Part shown: piece after piece, positions 11,175-23,866 of the stretch
How the letters are laid out: each line of letters opens with the position of its first letter
Position numbering within the stretch: the stretch's first letter is position 1
Assembly (NCBI GenBank): GCA_027475525.1
Contig: JAMWFC010000060.1
Location: 1,302,001 to 1,366,000, forward strand
Direction: 5' to 3'
Source: Macrolepiota albuminosa
Taxonomy: Eukaryota > Basidiomycota > Agaricomycetes > Agaricales > Agaricaceae
Length of the DNA: 64,000 nucleotides
Program-made: the position numbers and the translations under genes
Notes under the pieces: generated by a model
The model's database searches: none
Told to the model about the DNA's origin: nothing
What the model saw: the letters and a program-made list of their open reading frames with translations, nothing else

Positions 11175-14100
11175 ATGTTGGAGAGCACTGAAGATTTTGT
11201 TACTACTGAGTCACCCCATTTACCAGGCATGCTACTAAGGCAGACACTAGTTCAAGAGCTAGAAGCAGTTCCCAACAGCCTAGCTAAGGACTTTTTCTCC
11301 TTCTCACAACCATTCAAATATATTTCTGGTGAAAATCTTAGGCCATTAACTCCTTTGGAGGAGCTATCCAGGTCACCTTCATCAGAATCTAGCAACTTCG
11401 AGCTACTTCAGACAATTATAACAACAATGCCAGAAACTTTTAGCAACCCTAACACTATTACAACAAACCCTACTTCAGTCAATATGCCTACAACAATGGA
11501 ACCTGCAACTATCTATAATATATGGGATGACGCCTGGGAAAATTTAATGCTGACCAAGGCTGACCAAAAACCTTTCTTTTAAGGTAATAACATAAGAGTT
11601 GGCTCATTTCAGTATTAGAAATGCTTAGAAAATTCCAAGTAAATCACTGAAAAATCAGAAAAAATTCAAGAACCAATGATACACCAAGTTAAGTTTTTTT
11701 TTGGGATTTATAAAATGCTCAGGAAATGTGGAGAATTCCAGAAAAACTCAATTGGCCTGTTTTTCAGAAGATGTTAGTAGAAAATGCTCAAATATTCCAG
11801 GAAAATCACTCAAAAATCAGAAAAAATTCAAAGGCTACTGATACACTGATTTTAGTTTTTTGAAGATTTATAAATGCTCCATAAAATCTGAAAAATTCAA
11901 GAAAAATTCAATTTAGCTTACAATAATGCTTTGAAAGTTGTGGAAGGACTGAGCTATTGAGCATTGAGTTGTGGTTGAGGCTGGGATTGAGCATTGAGTT
12001 CTCTATACATACTTGGAGCCCTAACCAAACGAAGTGAGGTTAGGGTGGAGGCTTAGTTGGGTGGGGTTTGGAGGCAAAGCCCCCAACAAGCTATGAAATT
12101 TGTGCCGAAGGCACGAATTGTAGCTCGTTTTGTATATGCTACCCAGAAACTATTTTTCACTGCCAAAATGGGACAAAACAAAACTGTGAGAACTTTTCCA
12201 GTATTTCCAGAAATTGGAGTATTGGCTACGCCACTAGGTATGTATTGTACAACATGGCAGAATCTTGGACCAGCCTAAAGAAATTCCAAAATGTGACAAG
12301 CAGCAATGTGCCAAGGCCATATATCTACAAAGAATGAACAACAGCCATCATTTGCTGATACCTTGGCATGGAAGAGGCTATGTGATACACAGTAATGGAA
12401 ATACAGAAACTAGTTCAGGACATGTCTGCTACAGGAATTTATACATTAGAAATACTATTAACTTATTATCACAACTTTTAGCACATTGCACATTGGCTAC
12501 TAAACAATGGGAAGCTATACTGAAATGAAGAACAGCACCTATTTTAACAAAGCATCTCTACGTTGCTATGGACAAGGATTGTGTGTTGCTTAAAGATTCC
12601 AAAACCCCAGCATCATCCAGAGGACCTCTATGACATTGAAGATATCTTTGAGGCAGGTACTTGGGTATTGACGAGAAGAGACATGGGAATCCTGCTCCAG
12701 TGACTAGCTATGGATAATGCAGAGATAACATTAGTACAGGGCTTGCCAACTCCTAGCACACCTAGTGGATTTGTTAACAAGGAGGATCTAGAACAGGCAG
12801 TCTATACAGCAGTAGTCAATACTATGAGCAAACTAGAAATGCTGATCTCTATGAGTTTTACAGCACCAAGGACTAACATGGCTCCTGAATTATGTCATTT
12901 CTGCAGTGAGCCAGAACACACAATGATGCAAGAACACTGCAATACTCTAAAACAGTACATATGTCAAGATAGGGTTAGACATGGCACTGATGAGAAAATA
13001 GTCTTATCTTCAGGTGCTAACATTCCAACTTATGCAGATCAGAAGACCTTCTAAGGACGTATTGATGAATGGCATAGATAGAATCTGGGCAACTTAGCAA
13101 CTGGTAACTTAGCAAATACAACATTGATGGAAATGGAGATGACTCCTCAACAAGCACTTATTCACAAGGTACTGCAGTTAAATGTGGTTAACAAACGACC
13201 AGCCCTTACATGGAAAGAACACATCAAAATCTTGAAGTGAGAATTAAAGTTGTTAAAGAATCAGGTGTTTGACAGCATGGAGATTTGGAAGGGAAAGCAG
13301 CTGTTAAATGATTATAAGCCTGCTAGCATACTGGCTGAGGTTAGTAAACTGCTAGTGCCTAGTACTGACACAGACATCTCTGCTGCAGAAAAGACAATGA
13401 CTACTGAACCACTCCTCCATCCCTACTCAGAACTACCTGGTAACTATACACTGCTAAACAAACTGATAGTGTCTATTTACAACATAGAAAAGTCTAAGGA
13501 GATATTCAATCACATTATGAAGAACCAGGTAACAGTACTAGTAGGAGAGCTGTGCAGCATAGCACCTAATGTATGAAACCAGATTCGGATGGCAGTAACC
13601 TCATGGAGAAATGTTGCTAATAATGTAATAGCAGTTAACAAATGCAATGATGCACTACCAGGATTTGCCTACATTTTGGAAACTATAATGATAGAAGAGA
13701 AGCTGGAAGAAGCACTGCCACTGTTGGCTACATCAATTGATTCAGTAGAAACTTACTTTAAGATGCTCAGATCTGATGAAGATCCCACCATCTTAACCAT
13801 AGCACAGAACTCCCATGCTATTTGCTTGATTATATTGATAGTAGACTGAAAAAGTGAAGTGGAATCTATTGTGGATAGCAGATCTCAGATTATTTCCATG
13901 GCAGCAGATGTTGCTAACAAGCTCAGTATTATTTACAATCTAGGAATAGTGCTCAATAGACAAAGCACTAAAAGTACCATTCATTGGTCACTTGGATTAG
14001 CTCACAATGTTCCCTGCTCTATTGGTGACTTGACATTCTATTTGCAAATTTATATTCTTTGATCACCTGCCTACAACTTACTATTAGGAAGACTCTTTGA

Positions 14101-14330
14101 CATGTTAGTGCGATCAGTCATTAAGATGATGTTGGAAGAAGAAACAATGCTAACTATTAGCGACCCAAATTCAGGAGTTAGAAGAACAGTGCCTACCTTT
14201 CTGTGCAGAAAATCACAATGTCCAGGACCTAGGCAATGACCATACAATATGGATAAAAAGCTCCTAGTTGATGGACAAATGCATAAAGAGAATGTAGTGT
14301 CAATAGAGAAGGAGGACATCTTAGTTGTGG
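11175..14330 (+). pseudogene. Gag and protease relic of Ty3/Gypsy element B1
   Basis: Reads the N-terminal Gag (LESTEDFVTTESPHLPG ... TMEPATI) up to 11,511, then a Helitron-like insert, then Gag again from 12,128 (LYMLPRN, LEYWLR, later YTVMEIQKLVQDM and the DLYDIEDIFEAG block). A zinc-knuckle-like motif CHFCSEPEHTMMQEHC follows (CX2CX4HX6C, near 12.9 kb), then a coiled segment and a retropepsin-like region near 13.86-14.1 kb (ESIVDSRSQIISMAADVA). The active-site triplet is DSR instead of DSG, so the protease is dead. Many stops and shifts. RT, RNase H and integrase are missing; gag/PR passes directly into inverted-repeat sequence at 14.36 kb. Confidence 0.7.
11512..12127 (+). mobile_element. 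Helitron-like non-autonomous element, copy 1 (616 bp, decayed)
   Basis: The uninterrupted gag copy at about 36.1 kb (reverse strand) gives the empty site. Host sequence ...gactA|TTTTGTATA continues without gap there, whereas here TCTATAATATATGGG...GTAGCTCG stands between A and T. There is no target duplication. The 3' end carries a hairpin (stem tgtgcc/ggcac, GAA loop) five bases before CTCG, and a second GC-rich hairpin inside. No coding capacity. Compared with copy 2, its differences are often CpG to TpG/CpA. Removing it rejoins Gag residues ATI and LYMLPRN in frame. 5'-TC, A|T target, 3' hairpin and no duplication are Helitron traits; the 3' end CTCG departs from the usual CTRR. Confidence 0.8.
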
Positions 14331-14359
14331 TTAAGCCAGTCTCTATCAGAGATGAACCT

Positions 14360-17300
14360 GAGTAAGTCCTCGAGTTGATTGAGGATAAGGTGGCAAGGAG
14401 GCTCAGGAATGTCTAGTAAAGAGAAGGGAGTGTTCATGATGCTTACTGGTTGGTGACACTCTGTGGAGTGGTTGAATGCCTGCCTCATTGCTATAGACCA
14501 ATTAGAGCCTAGTAGCTTAGCTTCTTTGTAGCTCTGTAATATCTCTTGATGCACTCAATCCAAGTAGAAGCCCATCAGCATTCATAATACTCACTAGTTG
14601 GTGATGCTATGCACTAGTGACAAAGCCTATATATCTGAATAGAGTCCATGCAGAGTTATGAGGTTTAGGGAATTGAAGCATGTGCTAACAATTCATGTGG
14701 GAGCAGTAACAACAGTATATTGCAAAAATGGTAATATAACTATAGGAAATACTACAAACAACTGAGAACAGTCAAATTAGTCATGTTTCAAAAATGATGA
14801 GTTGTCTCATCTAAGCAGCATGGAAAAGACACATGGAGAAGGGCCAGCATCTCAAGAGGAGGGCAGCAAAGTGGGATAACAAGAGAAATAGTTAAATGGG
14901 AGGTTAGGAGGGCCTCCAAAAGGATGGGTGCCATTATACTTGTGAGGCAACTAAGGAGGCTACAGTCAGTAGGAGAGGGATAGAAGAAAAGGAGAAAAAC
15001 AAATGAGGTAATAACTTTTGTCAAGAAGATGTTGGAGATGCACTGTCAAATCCATGGATGTGATCCCCTAAAAGTAGATCACTATGAGATGGAAAGGGAA
15101 ATACCACCAAAAGAGATACAAATGTGATAGGCCTGGCTCCAGGGTTTTTCAAAGTCCAGCCACTCTAGGGGGCACAAGTCCTCCCAAATCTCACAAGCAG
15201 TGCATAGCAGACAACAACAATGCTTTATTCCAGAACTCCCACAGTGAGCAGGTACTCCTTCAGTAGAATCAGTGTGGGGACAATCACAATGAGGAGTCCA
15301 TATGTTACTAGACAAAGTGGCCATAGCAAAGATTGATGAAGGTGCCTGATGATGAACAGGCAATTTATAGGCTAAGTACAGCTTGCAATTAGTAACAGCA
15401 TGGGAGGGATCTTCTTTAAAAAGTGCTAACCCTGCTAGGAGTGATAGCCAATTGAAGGAGGCTGACTTAATTTTAGCATGCTTACTAGGAGAGCAACATT
15501 TGATAATTGGCACCTGGTCCCACTACTACTTGGTGGACAAAAGCAATCTCCAGCAATTATTTCTTTATATGCTAAACTTCTTGTATGCATCCACTTAACA
15601 TTTACAGACTATGATTAGTGCTTCTAGCCTGGCATAGTAATCACCATTGGGCCATGCTGTTAAGGAGTTTTATTGCTATGATGACCTACTGAGCATTTCC
15701 TCTTTTTACTTATTTTCTTGAATTTACTTATGGGACTTAATATTTCTTGGATTCCAAACAGACTTTGATTTTTTTAGCTACTACAGGAAAGAGAAAAATC
15801 AATGGGAAGACAAAAAAAAATACAGTCCATATGATGAACAACAATGCTATGACTAGGCAATTACTCTGGCTCAGCACCTCAGGTCCCATTCAGCAGAAGC
15901 AAGTCACCATTTTGAATGTGGTTGATCTAGTGCCAGGCTAGCACATCAGCAATGTCATTATAAAGACCAAACAGAAGTTCTTGATAGCATTCTAAGAAGG
16001 AAAGACAAACATGTGCATCAGCTAAATTGCAGCCAACTTCTTCAGATACATTGTTAATATGGTGGTGCTGGCAATGGAGTTCAGTGGCAGGGTGAATAGC
16101 GATCATGGGGTAGGAAACCTGATCACTGAGCCAAGGAAAAGCATCACTAGTAATGCAAGTTGCAGGATGAGTGGACCAGAAGGAATCAATCTAGAAGCGC
16201 TAAAAGAAAGTGGGATAAGTGGAAGAGAAGTGACATATGCAGACAGAGACAGGAGTACAGGCTGTCCATTTGTAATGGGTCTCACTAGGGGACATATCCC
16301 TGGTGGAGGAGATGATGATACCATAAGGAGGAAAATAAGTCCAGCAATAAGGATGCTCAGCAGAGAGAACAAGGGTGTCTTTGGAAACAGGTGCCTTGAA
16401 AGTGGTATGGGAACTGGAGGAAGAAGAGAGACTACAAGAGGAAGTAACCAAAGAAGTGAGAAAAAGAATGGCAGTGTAGTACTTGGTTGCAAGTAGTACT
16501 GATAGTTCTGGGGCTTTCTTGAAATCTTAGAAAGTGACCTCTAATCCACACTGGTGCTTGATGATAAGGTTGATGTATTGGGTGCTTCACAGAATATCAA
16601 ATATCCTGATGGGCAGAAGAAGGTTCTCAATAAACTCCAGCCTAAGTAGTTCACTCCCTGGGAACCACTGAGCCTTTGTCTACCAATAGACTTCCAATAA
16701 GAGGTGTTCAATAAACTCTAGCCTAAGTGATTCACTCCCTGGGAACCACCAAGCCTTTGCCTATCAATTGCCTGTCTATTCTCTACTAAACTTGGGCTAT
16801 TTATACTGTTTTTCTGGTGCACAGACCACTATCTACACCTGACTCTTTGTTGTAAACTCCTCAGCCTCCAGAACATATTTGATAGTCCAATTTTTATTTT
16901 GGGAGGCCTGTTTTGGTGCCACCAGTTCCACCATTCAACTTCTTGTTCCACCATTCCTCCGGATGTTTCTGATTGCCACTTCTCCATTTGCTTCAGCTCC
17001 ATTTAGCACAATCCCATTCATAGATCCTTCTTTTCCCTTTTAGCTCTTCCCTGCATTCCATGCTTCTTTTGACATCTCTCCATGCTTCTTTCCCTTTCCC
17101 CTTTCAGCCATGTCAAATTGAGCATTGTCAGATCTGATCTTGATCTAGATCATCACAAATTGATCCCATTTTGTCACTTCTGCCAGCTCCCATGCTTCCC
17201 CTCCTCATTACAGTGGTTGGACTATTATTGAGTTGATAGCTTGAGCTGGTCCCTCCCCTTTGTTCTGTACTGTCTGTATATTTATTGGGGTGTTTTTGGA

Positions 17301-18067
17301 GATATAATTTGTTGAGACTGCTACCAGGAGGCTTATAGTTTTCAGCCTTATAATTAAATGTTTATTTTGACTTCTGGTACATGTTGTGTTCCTAACTGCT
17401 GGTACAGCGTTGTATCAGCAGGAGGGTTGCTAGCCTCAGCAGAAACAGAAGGGGAGCTAGCATCCTCAACAGACATTGAAACATCAGTAGCAGGAGAAAC
17501 CTCAGCAGAAGGGGTGGCCAGAGACCTAAGTGCCAAGTTAGAAAGATTGTGGAAAACAAAAGGTGACATACTGGTGACAATAGGTGTGGCTCTGAAGGGA
17601 GTTAGCAGTGAGAGGTGGAGAAAGTTGAAAGAGAAGTGTACTGCCAGCAAGTCATCAGCAGTAGAAAGGATAGGCACAGAAGTAGCCTTGTCATCTGGCT
17701 CACTCTTGGCATCTTTCTCAGTGCTATCACTTTCATCAGATGAAGATTCAGGGGTGGATAACATGATTGGGGTAGCAGGCACTAACTTGTAACACTTGCC
17801 AGGACTCTTAGAAGAAGCAAGAGTAGGCTTACACTTTAGCATGGTTGGGCACCAAGGAGAATGGGCAACTGGTGCAGTGACAGTGGTACCATCTTGAGTA
17901 ATAGGAAGCGCTAAACTAGCAGTGCTAATCATGGTTAGTTGATGAGTGGCAGCAAGCTCACATTGGCAGCATACATACACAAACAAGGACAGCATGCTTG
18001 TAGTTGCACTGCATAATAGTGTTCTTACCACATTCATAAGTCCAGATGCCATTGAAGGCACACCCAC
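14360..18067 (-). pseudogene. Antisense extra ORF of family B (aORF-B), copy 1, with solo LTR insertion
   Basis: On the minus strand a frame starts at 18,067 (MGVPSMASGL...) and runs to 17,418. It is interrupted by solo LTR C and resumes at 16,474 with one copy of the GCAG target, reading AILFLTSLVTSSCSLSS... to a stop at 16,200. A second conserved part lies at 15,513-15,140 (IWTPHCD, ACEIWEDLCPLEWLDFE) and a third at 15,020-14,788 (SIMAPILLEALL). All parts have counterparts in the 27.1-30.1 kb copy in the same order: CKPTLASSKSPGK matches KPFVASPSKSPGK, and SSDESDS-type acidic stretches follow. Serine/proline-rich and acidic in the first half; no domain recognised. It lies where pol or the 3' part of element B1 should be, antisense to gag. 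Confidence 0.55.
16475..17417 (+). mobile_element. Solo LTR of family C (943 bp) with 4-bp target duplication GCAG
   Basis: Starts TGTAGTACTTGG and ends GTTGTATCA. Flanked by GCAG at 16,471-16,474 and 17,418-17,421. A second complete copy at 63,098-63,930 is flanked by CTAG on both sides. Contains a TATTTATACTG block near 16.8 kb that could serve as TATA. No coding frame. Deleting it with one GCAG restores the antisense aORF-B frame, so borders are secure. Whether it is a recombined solo LTR or a small TG...CA element cannot be decided here. Confidence 0.8.
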
Positions 18068-19160
18068 ATCTTAATGCATCACAACAGTAGCAGGGCAGAG
18101 AAGTGGTCAGAAACCAACACCCTTTGAGATTGTTTTCAGACCAGCACTTGTCACACTAGGCACACATCATAAGTCAAACAGGGCTCAATGATAAACAAAA
18201 AGAGATTAACAGCACCTACATGTATTCAAAAGGTGTGACATTCTTGAGTAGAGACAGTGACCTTCCTCTTGGTGCCAAGAACCAGGATACTGGCAGGGAT
18301 GCCAGTATTTATAATGGTAGTATTGCAGCACTGATGCAATAAATCATGAAGTTCTGCATCATTAAACATTGTTTGCCTAGGTGCCTAAAGATGATTAGGT
18401 TAGGCACTAACACATAGCAATCTGGGAAAACAATCTACATTATAAGGAGGAGTACCATGAGCTGGAAAGTGGACCTTAGAAGAATAAGAAAGGACAAAAA
18501 GAAATGGCAAAGGGAAAATGTACAGGATGCTTGGGAGGACTAGTGCTAGCAGAGGCAGCACACTCAATAACAATGGCAAAGTTACAGGGAGGAAGGTGAG
18601 AGATGGTACAAGCCAGTCCAAATTAATATCAGTGCACTTGATAGCCAAGTGTGTCAGGGGACTTCTCATTTCTTCCTTCTTTCACTCCTTATTCCTTCAC
18701 TCTCCTTTCATTCATTTCCTTATTTCTTCTATCATTCTCTCATTTTGCTGTTTCTATTCTCTCAACACTATCTGTTAGTACTATTCTCAACCTTTGAGGT
18801 GCTCTGGTTCTTTAGCTATCATTCAGACAAGTGTGGGCCCTTCAGCACCACTTTCAGACTGCTTATATAAGCCAGAGTTTGCCTTTCTGACTTCTAAAGT
18901 CCGGAGTTTTCCTGCCTTGTTTGCACAGTTGTTTGGTTAGTCAATTTTTGAGTTTTTAAGGTTTTGTTGTACTGTACAGTTGTTTCCCATGCTTCAGAAG
19001 CCCCAGAAGCATCCAACCTGGCATAGGGAATCCCTAGACTTGTTCTCTTTGGATCTTCCTCTGCCAGGTGAGTAGTTATTATGATATTGTCAGTACATAC
19101 TCTAATACACTTTGGATCTCCCTCTGCCAGCTGTGTGACTGAGCCACAGCCTCTAGAGGT
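18068..19160. other. Intergenic/retroelement-derived stretch, no gene recognised
   Basis: No convincing frame. There is a pyrimidine-rich tract near 18,670-18,780, a TATA-like TGCTTATATAAGCC near 18,860 and a twice-used TCTTTGGATCT(T/C)CCTCTGCCAG near 19,045 and 19,110. It may be LTR sequence of the 3' side of B1 or of another family. Confidence 0.35.
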
Positions 19161-19164
19161 TGCT

Positions 19165-19448
19165 CTTACAATATGTTTACACAGACACTTGGCATCAGTC
19201 AATCTGGAATAATGCTCTTAGCCAGTGGCAGCGCTCACAGGATAGAATGATGAAGTATTTCTGTAACAGCATCATTATGGACCTTTTTACTATACAATTC
19301 AATTCACCACATTTACTTACATTCTTATCAGTTTACCACCCTCTAGCAGCGCTTATTCTCTTAGCGTCAGCTAACTTTCTTTACTATAAATACTTACTTT
19401 TTGTTAGTAGTAGGGAATCAATTTGGCAGTAGAGATCGTATCCCAACA
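19165..19448 (+). mobile_element. Partial 5' LTR of family D
   Basis: Matches, in opposite orientation, the LTR at 62,158-62,700: shared block CACAGACACTTGGCATCAGT, TATA-like ACTATAAATACTTAC and the end GATC(G/A)TATCCCAACA at 19,448. The 5' half of the LTR is not clearly alignable here. Confidence 0.65.
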
Positions 19449-19929
19449 TGTTGGTTACCATATGCAACAGACTAACTCTTGTTGACCATGTCAAGCAAGG
19501 AGACTCTGCTCTAGTTTTCTATCTCTCTCTCTCTAGCACCTTGCAACTACGGCTTGGCTTTTGTGCCTAGATCTGCTAAGCAATCTCATCCTTTTATTAT
19601 CACATTCTAGGTGCTAACACTTAGCGCCTTCCTTAGCAACTTTCCCACACCTCTTAGCGCCTTCCTTAGCAACTTTCCCACACTCTTAGCACTCCCCCTT
19701 AGCAACTTTTAGCGCCCTGTAGCCACGTTTTGGAGCTATATGCAAGTGCCTCAAATCACCTACTTTCCTTGCCACCAACCTCTTGCCTACCATGTGTTCT
19801 CTGGGACCTGTCTGGGACTCTCTCACACACTTAGCACACCCAAAGCTATATCGGCTAAGTAGCTGTACTAGTGATAGTCCATGCAGCACTCAGCTCAATT
19901 TGGGCATCATCAGCACCTAGAAACAACTT
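19449..19929 (+). other. Leader of element D (primer-binding region to gag)
   Basis: Starts TGTTGGTTACC, where the 62-kb copy has TTTTGGTCAC, the position of the tRNA primer-binding site. Leader sequence with CTTAGCGCC-type short repeats (a 33-bp unit occurs twice at about 19,620-19,682). The same leader recurs at 30,210-30,560 and, reversed, at 61,675-62,157. Confidence 0.55.
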
Positions 19930-22489
19930 ACAGATGGGACTTTGCCACTTTTGTAGTGAGGCAGGACATACCATGACCAGAGGTCGGTGCACTATTCTTG
20001 AACAGTATTTGTGACAAGGGAGAGCATGCCGTGGGGTAGATGGTAAAATAGTCTTACCTTTGGGTGCTAATATTCCCCTTTATCCTGAGCATAAAACTTT
20101 CCAAGGGTGCATTGACGAATGGCATTGCCGAAACCCCAGGAACCTGGCAACTGCGGAAGTGGAAGCGACTCCCCAACAAGCACTGATTCATGAGGTACTC
20201 CAGCTTAACGCCGTTAGCAAACGGCCTACGTTGTCATGTGAAGAAAGGATTGAGATGCTGGAAAGGGAGTTGAAGTCGCTAAAGAATCAGGTTTTCAATA
20301 GGGTAGAGATCAGGAAAGGCAAGCAACCTTTTAAAGGACTATAGACCCTCAGGCGCTATGTCAGACCCTGCACTGGCCAAAGCTTTGACTTCTAGCACTA
20401 ACAACAACATCCCAGATGCAACCAAGGCGCCTACCATTACTGAGCCACTGCTACATCCTTATGCTGGCCTCAGAGGCAACTATGCCCTGCCTCTTAATCA
20501 CAATTTTGGAGCACCATACAAACCTATGGGGGGCTACTAACCAACGGCACCTATTTATGCCCTAGAAAAGTCTAAGGTAGTTTTTAATCACATAATGCAG
20601 AGCCAGGTTACACTATCAGTGAGAGAGCTATGCAGTGTGGCGCTAGATGTCAGGAATCAGATGCATACTGCAGTTACACCTCGATGAAATGTAGCCAACA
20701 ACATAACAGCAGTGGACAAATGCAACGACGTGCTACCTAGGTTTGCATACATCACAGAGACTGTGACTCTGGAAATCAAAGAGGAGGCCACACCATCTAA
20801 AGAAGCTACACCCATTGACCTGGTTGAAACCTACCTTAAGTTGTTAAGATCTAGCAACGATCCCGTCATCCTGACTGTAGCCCAAGACTCCCATGCTATT
20901 TGTTTGATCATGCTGACTGTGGATGGAAAAAGCAAAATTGAGTCTATTGTGGACAGCGGATCTCAGATCATTTCTATGGCTGCTGACGTTGCTAATGAAC
21001 TTGGCATCATTTACGACCCAACAATTATTCTTAATATGCAAAGCATGAACAGCACTATTGATTGATCTTTGAGAATGGCTTGTAATGTTCCATGTGCTAT
21101 TGGCGACCTTACGTTCTACCTTCAAATTCACATTCTCAGATCACCTGTGTATGGCTTACTATTAGGAAGGCCTTTTGACGTGCTAGCTCGATCAGTAGTA
21201 CAGACCACATCTGAAGAAGAAATGACACTAACTATTAGCAACCCTAACTCAGGTATTAGAAGGACGGTCCTGACATTTCCACGAGGGAAGTTTCAGAAGC
21301 CCAGACCAAGAAAGCGACCTTACGTTAGCAATGACCCTTGCGAGTCTTTTCCGGCACCATCAAGGAGATGAGTGATGAGGATCATGGAGATGAAGCACTT
21401 ATCTTGGACTATAATCATTGGACTGGACAAGTAACCCTTATATCACATACCCCTTTAGCCCATGAAATTTTGAACTCTTCTTTATTGCTTGCTAGCAAAG
21501 CTTTATTCTACCTATATTTCACTGCATCAGATATTATTGAAAATTTTTTGACAGACACTTATTTTGTTTCTACTCCTGATTCTAAAGAATCTTTGATATC
21601 CAGTTTTGCTAGAAACCAAAATACCATTTATAACACATTTACTAACAACAGCACCCCTAAGCGCAAAGGAGTTCAGGTCAAAAAGAAGTACAAGCCGGTA
21701 GCGCTTAAAACAAAACCAGTAGTGAGCGCCATACCCAAGAAATTTCATATCAAAAGGAAGATAGTTGGTGACCTGTTAGCTACCCTTCCTGAACTTAATC
21801 TGAATCTGCCACCCTTCAAACCAACAGGACGATTTATAGCAGAACAAAAGGCGCTATTCCTTAGCACCCACAATACAGGCTTTTTATTCCTAGCAGAACT
21901 AGATGTACTAGTCAACATCATGCAGAAACAGAACAAAGCATTTGCCTGGGAGGATTCAGAGCATGGTCAACTTAGAACTGACTTCTTTCCACCAGTAGTT
22001 ATACCAATGATATCCCACATAGCTTGGACCGAGCATAACTGACCTATACTGCCTGGCATTGAAGCAGAAGTATGTCAGATTATTTGCTCCAAGATAGTGG
22101 CAGGAGTTTACGAGCCTTCCAATTCAGCCTACCAATCAAGATGGTTTTGCGTACTAAAGAAAAATGGGAAGCTACATATAGTTCACAGTTTGGAGCCACT
22201 AAACAAAGTCACAATTTGTCATTCAGGGGTGCCACCCTTTCCCAATCACATTGCTGAATCTTTTGTGGGAAGAATATGTGGTGCTACCCTTGATTTATAC
22301 ATTGGCTACAACGAGTGCTTAATACACCCTTCCTCTCGTGACTTGATGACATTTCAAACACCATTTGGAGCGCTATGACTAATTACACTTCCCATGGGAT
22401 GGACAAACTCGGTACCTATATTCCATGACAACATTATGTTTACGAGCTACGATTCGTGCCTTCGGCACGAATTTCGTAGCTCTTTGGGG

Positions 22490-22644
22490 GCTTCGCCCCC
22501 AAACCCCCCCCAACTAAGCCTCCACCCTAACCTCACTTCGTTTGGTTAGGGCTCCAAGTATGTATAGCTTCGCCCCCAAACCCCCCCCAACTAAGCCTCC
22601 ACCCTAACCTCACTTCGTTTGGTTAGGGCTCCAAGTATGTATAG
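22490..22644. repeat. 77-bp tandem duplication no. 3
   Basis: gcttcgccccc...gtata at 22,490-22,566 is repeated at 22,567-22,643 (plus one base). Period exactly 77. It duplicates the GC-rich side of a hairpin and the ccctaacc hairpin of the Helitron-like element; probably an assembly artefact. Confidence 0.9.
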
Positions 22645-22646
22645 AA

Positions 22647-23866
22647 AGCTCAGTGCTCATTCCCGGCCTCAACCTCACTTCGTTCGGTTTAGGCCTCCGC
22701 ATTTCACAGCTCAGTGCTCATTCCCGGCCTCAACCTCACTTCGTTCGGTTTAGGCCTCCGCATTTCACAGCTCAGTGCTCATTCCCGGCCTCAACCTCAC
22801 TTCGTTCGGTTTAGGCCTCCGCATTTCACAGCTCAGTGCTCATTCCCGGCCTCAACCTCACTTCGTTCGGTTTAGGCCTCCGCATTTCACAGCTCAGTGC
22901 TCATTCCCGGCCTCAACCTCACTTCGTTCGGTTTAGGCCTCCGCATTTCACAGCTCAGTGCTCATTCCCGGCCTCAACCTCACTTCGTTCGGTTTAGGCC
23001 TCCGCATTTCACAGCTCAGTGCTCATTCCCGGCCTCAACCTCACTTCGTTCGGTTTAGGCCTCCGCATTTCACAGCTCAGTGCTCATTCCCGGCCTCAAC
23101 CTCACTTCGTTCGGTTTAGGCCTCCGCATTTCACAGCTCAGTGCTCATTCCCGGCCTCAACCTCACTTCGTTCGGTTTAGGCCTCCGCATTTCACAGCTC
23201 AGTGCTCATTCCCGGCCTCAACCTCACTTCGTTCGGTTTAGGCCTCCGCATTTCACAGCTCAGTGCTCATTCCCGGCCTCAACCTCACTTCGTTCGGTTT
23301 AGGCCTCCGCATTTCACAGCTCAGTGCTCATTCCCGGCCTCAACCTCACTTCGTTCGGTTTAGGCCTCCGCATTTCACAGCTCAGTGCTCATTCCCGGCC
23401 TCAACCTCACTTCGTTCGGTTTAGGCCTCCGCATTTCACAGCTCAGTGCTCATTCCCGGCCTCAACCTCACTTCGTTCGGTTTAGGCCTCCGCATTTCAC
23501 AGCTCAGTGCTCATTCCCGGCCTCAACCTCACTTCGTTCGGTTTAGGCCTCCGCATTTCACAGCTCAGTGCTCATTCCCGGCCTCAACCTCACTTCGTTC
23601 GGTTTAGGCCTCCGCATTTCACAGCTCAGTGCTCATTCCCGGCCTCAACCTCACTTCGTTCGGTTTAGGCCTCCGCATTTCACAGCTCAGTGCTCATTCC
23701 CGGCCTCAACCTCACTTCGTTCGGTTTAGGCCTCCGCATTTCACAGCTCAGTGCTCATTCCCGGCCTCAACCTCACTTCGTTCGGTTTAGGCCTCCGCAT
23801 TTCACAGCTCAGTGCTCATTCCCGGCCTCAACCTCACTTCGTTCGGTTTAGGCCTCCGCATTTCAC
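22647..23866. repeat. 61-bp tandem array, 20 identical copies
   Basis: Unit begins agctcagtgctcattccc and ends cctccgcatttcac. As far as I can read, all 20 copies are identical. Each unit contains ggcctcaacc-tcacttcgttc-ggtttaggcc, an imperfect 10-bp stem with an 11-base loop. The loop tcacttcgtt(t/c) also occurs in the neighbouring ccctaacc hairpin. Copy 1 at 12 kb has only about one degenerate unit. It is a direct tandem array without spacers. Confidence 0.97.

Noticed and set aside
16600..16760. Tenth 77-bp duplication (TAAACTCCAGCCTAAG repeated)
   Set aside because: Distance is 81 and the copies are diverged; it is an old duplication inside LTR C, and the second LTR C has one unit.
22647..23866. 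CRISPR-like array
   Set aside because: The 61-bp units follow each other directly and are identical; there are no variable spacers, and the genome is eukaryotic.
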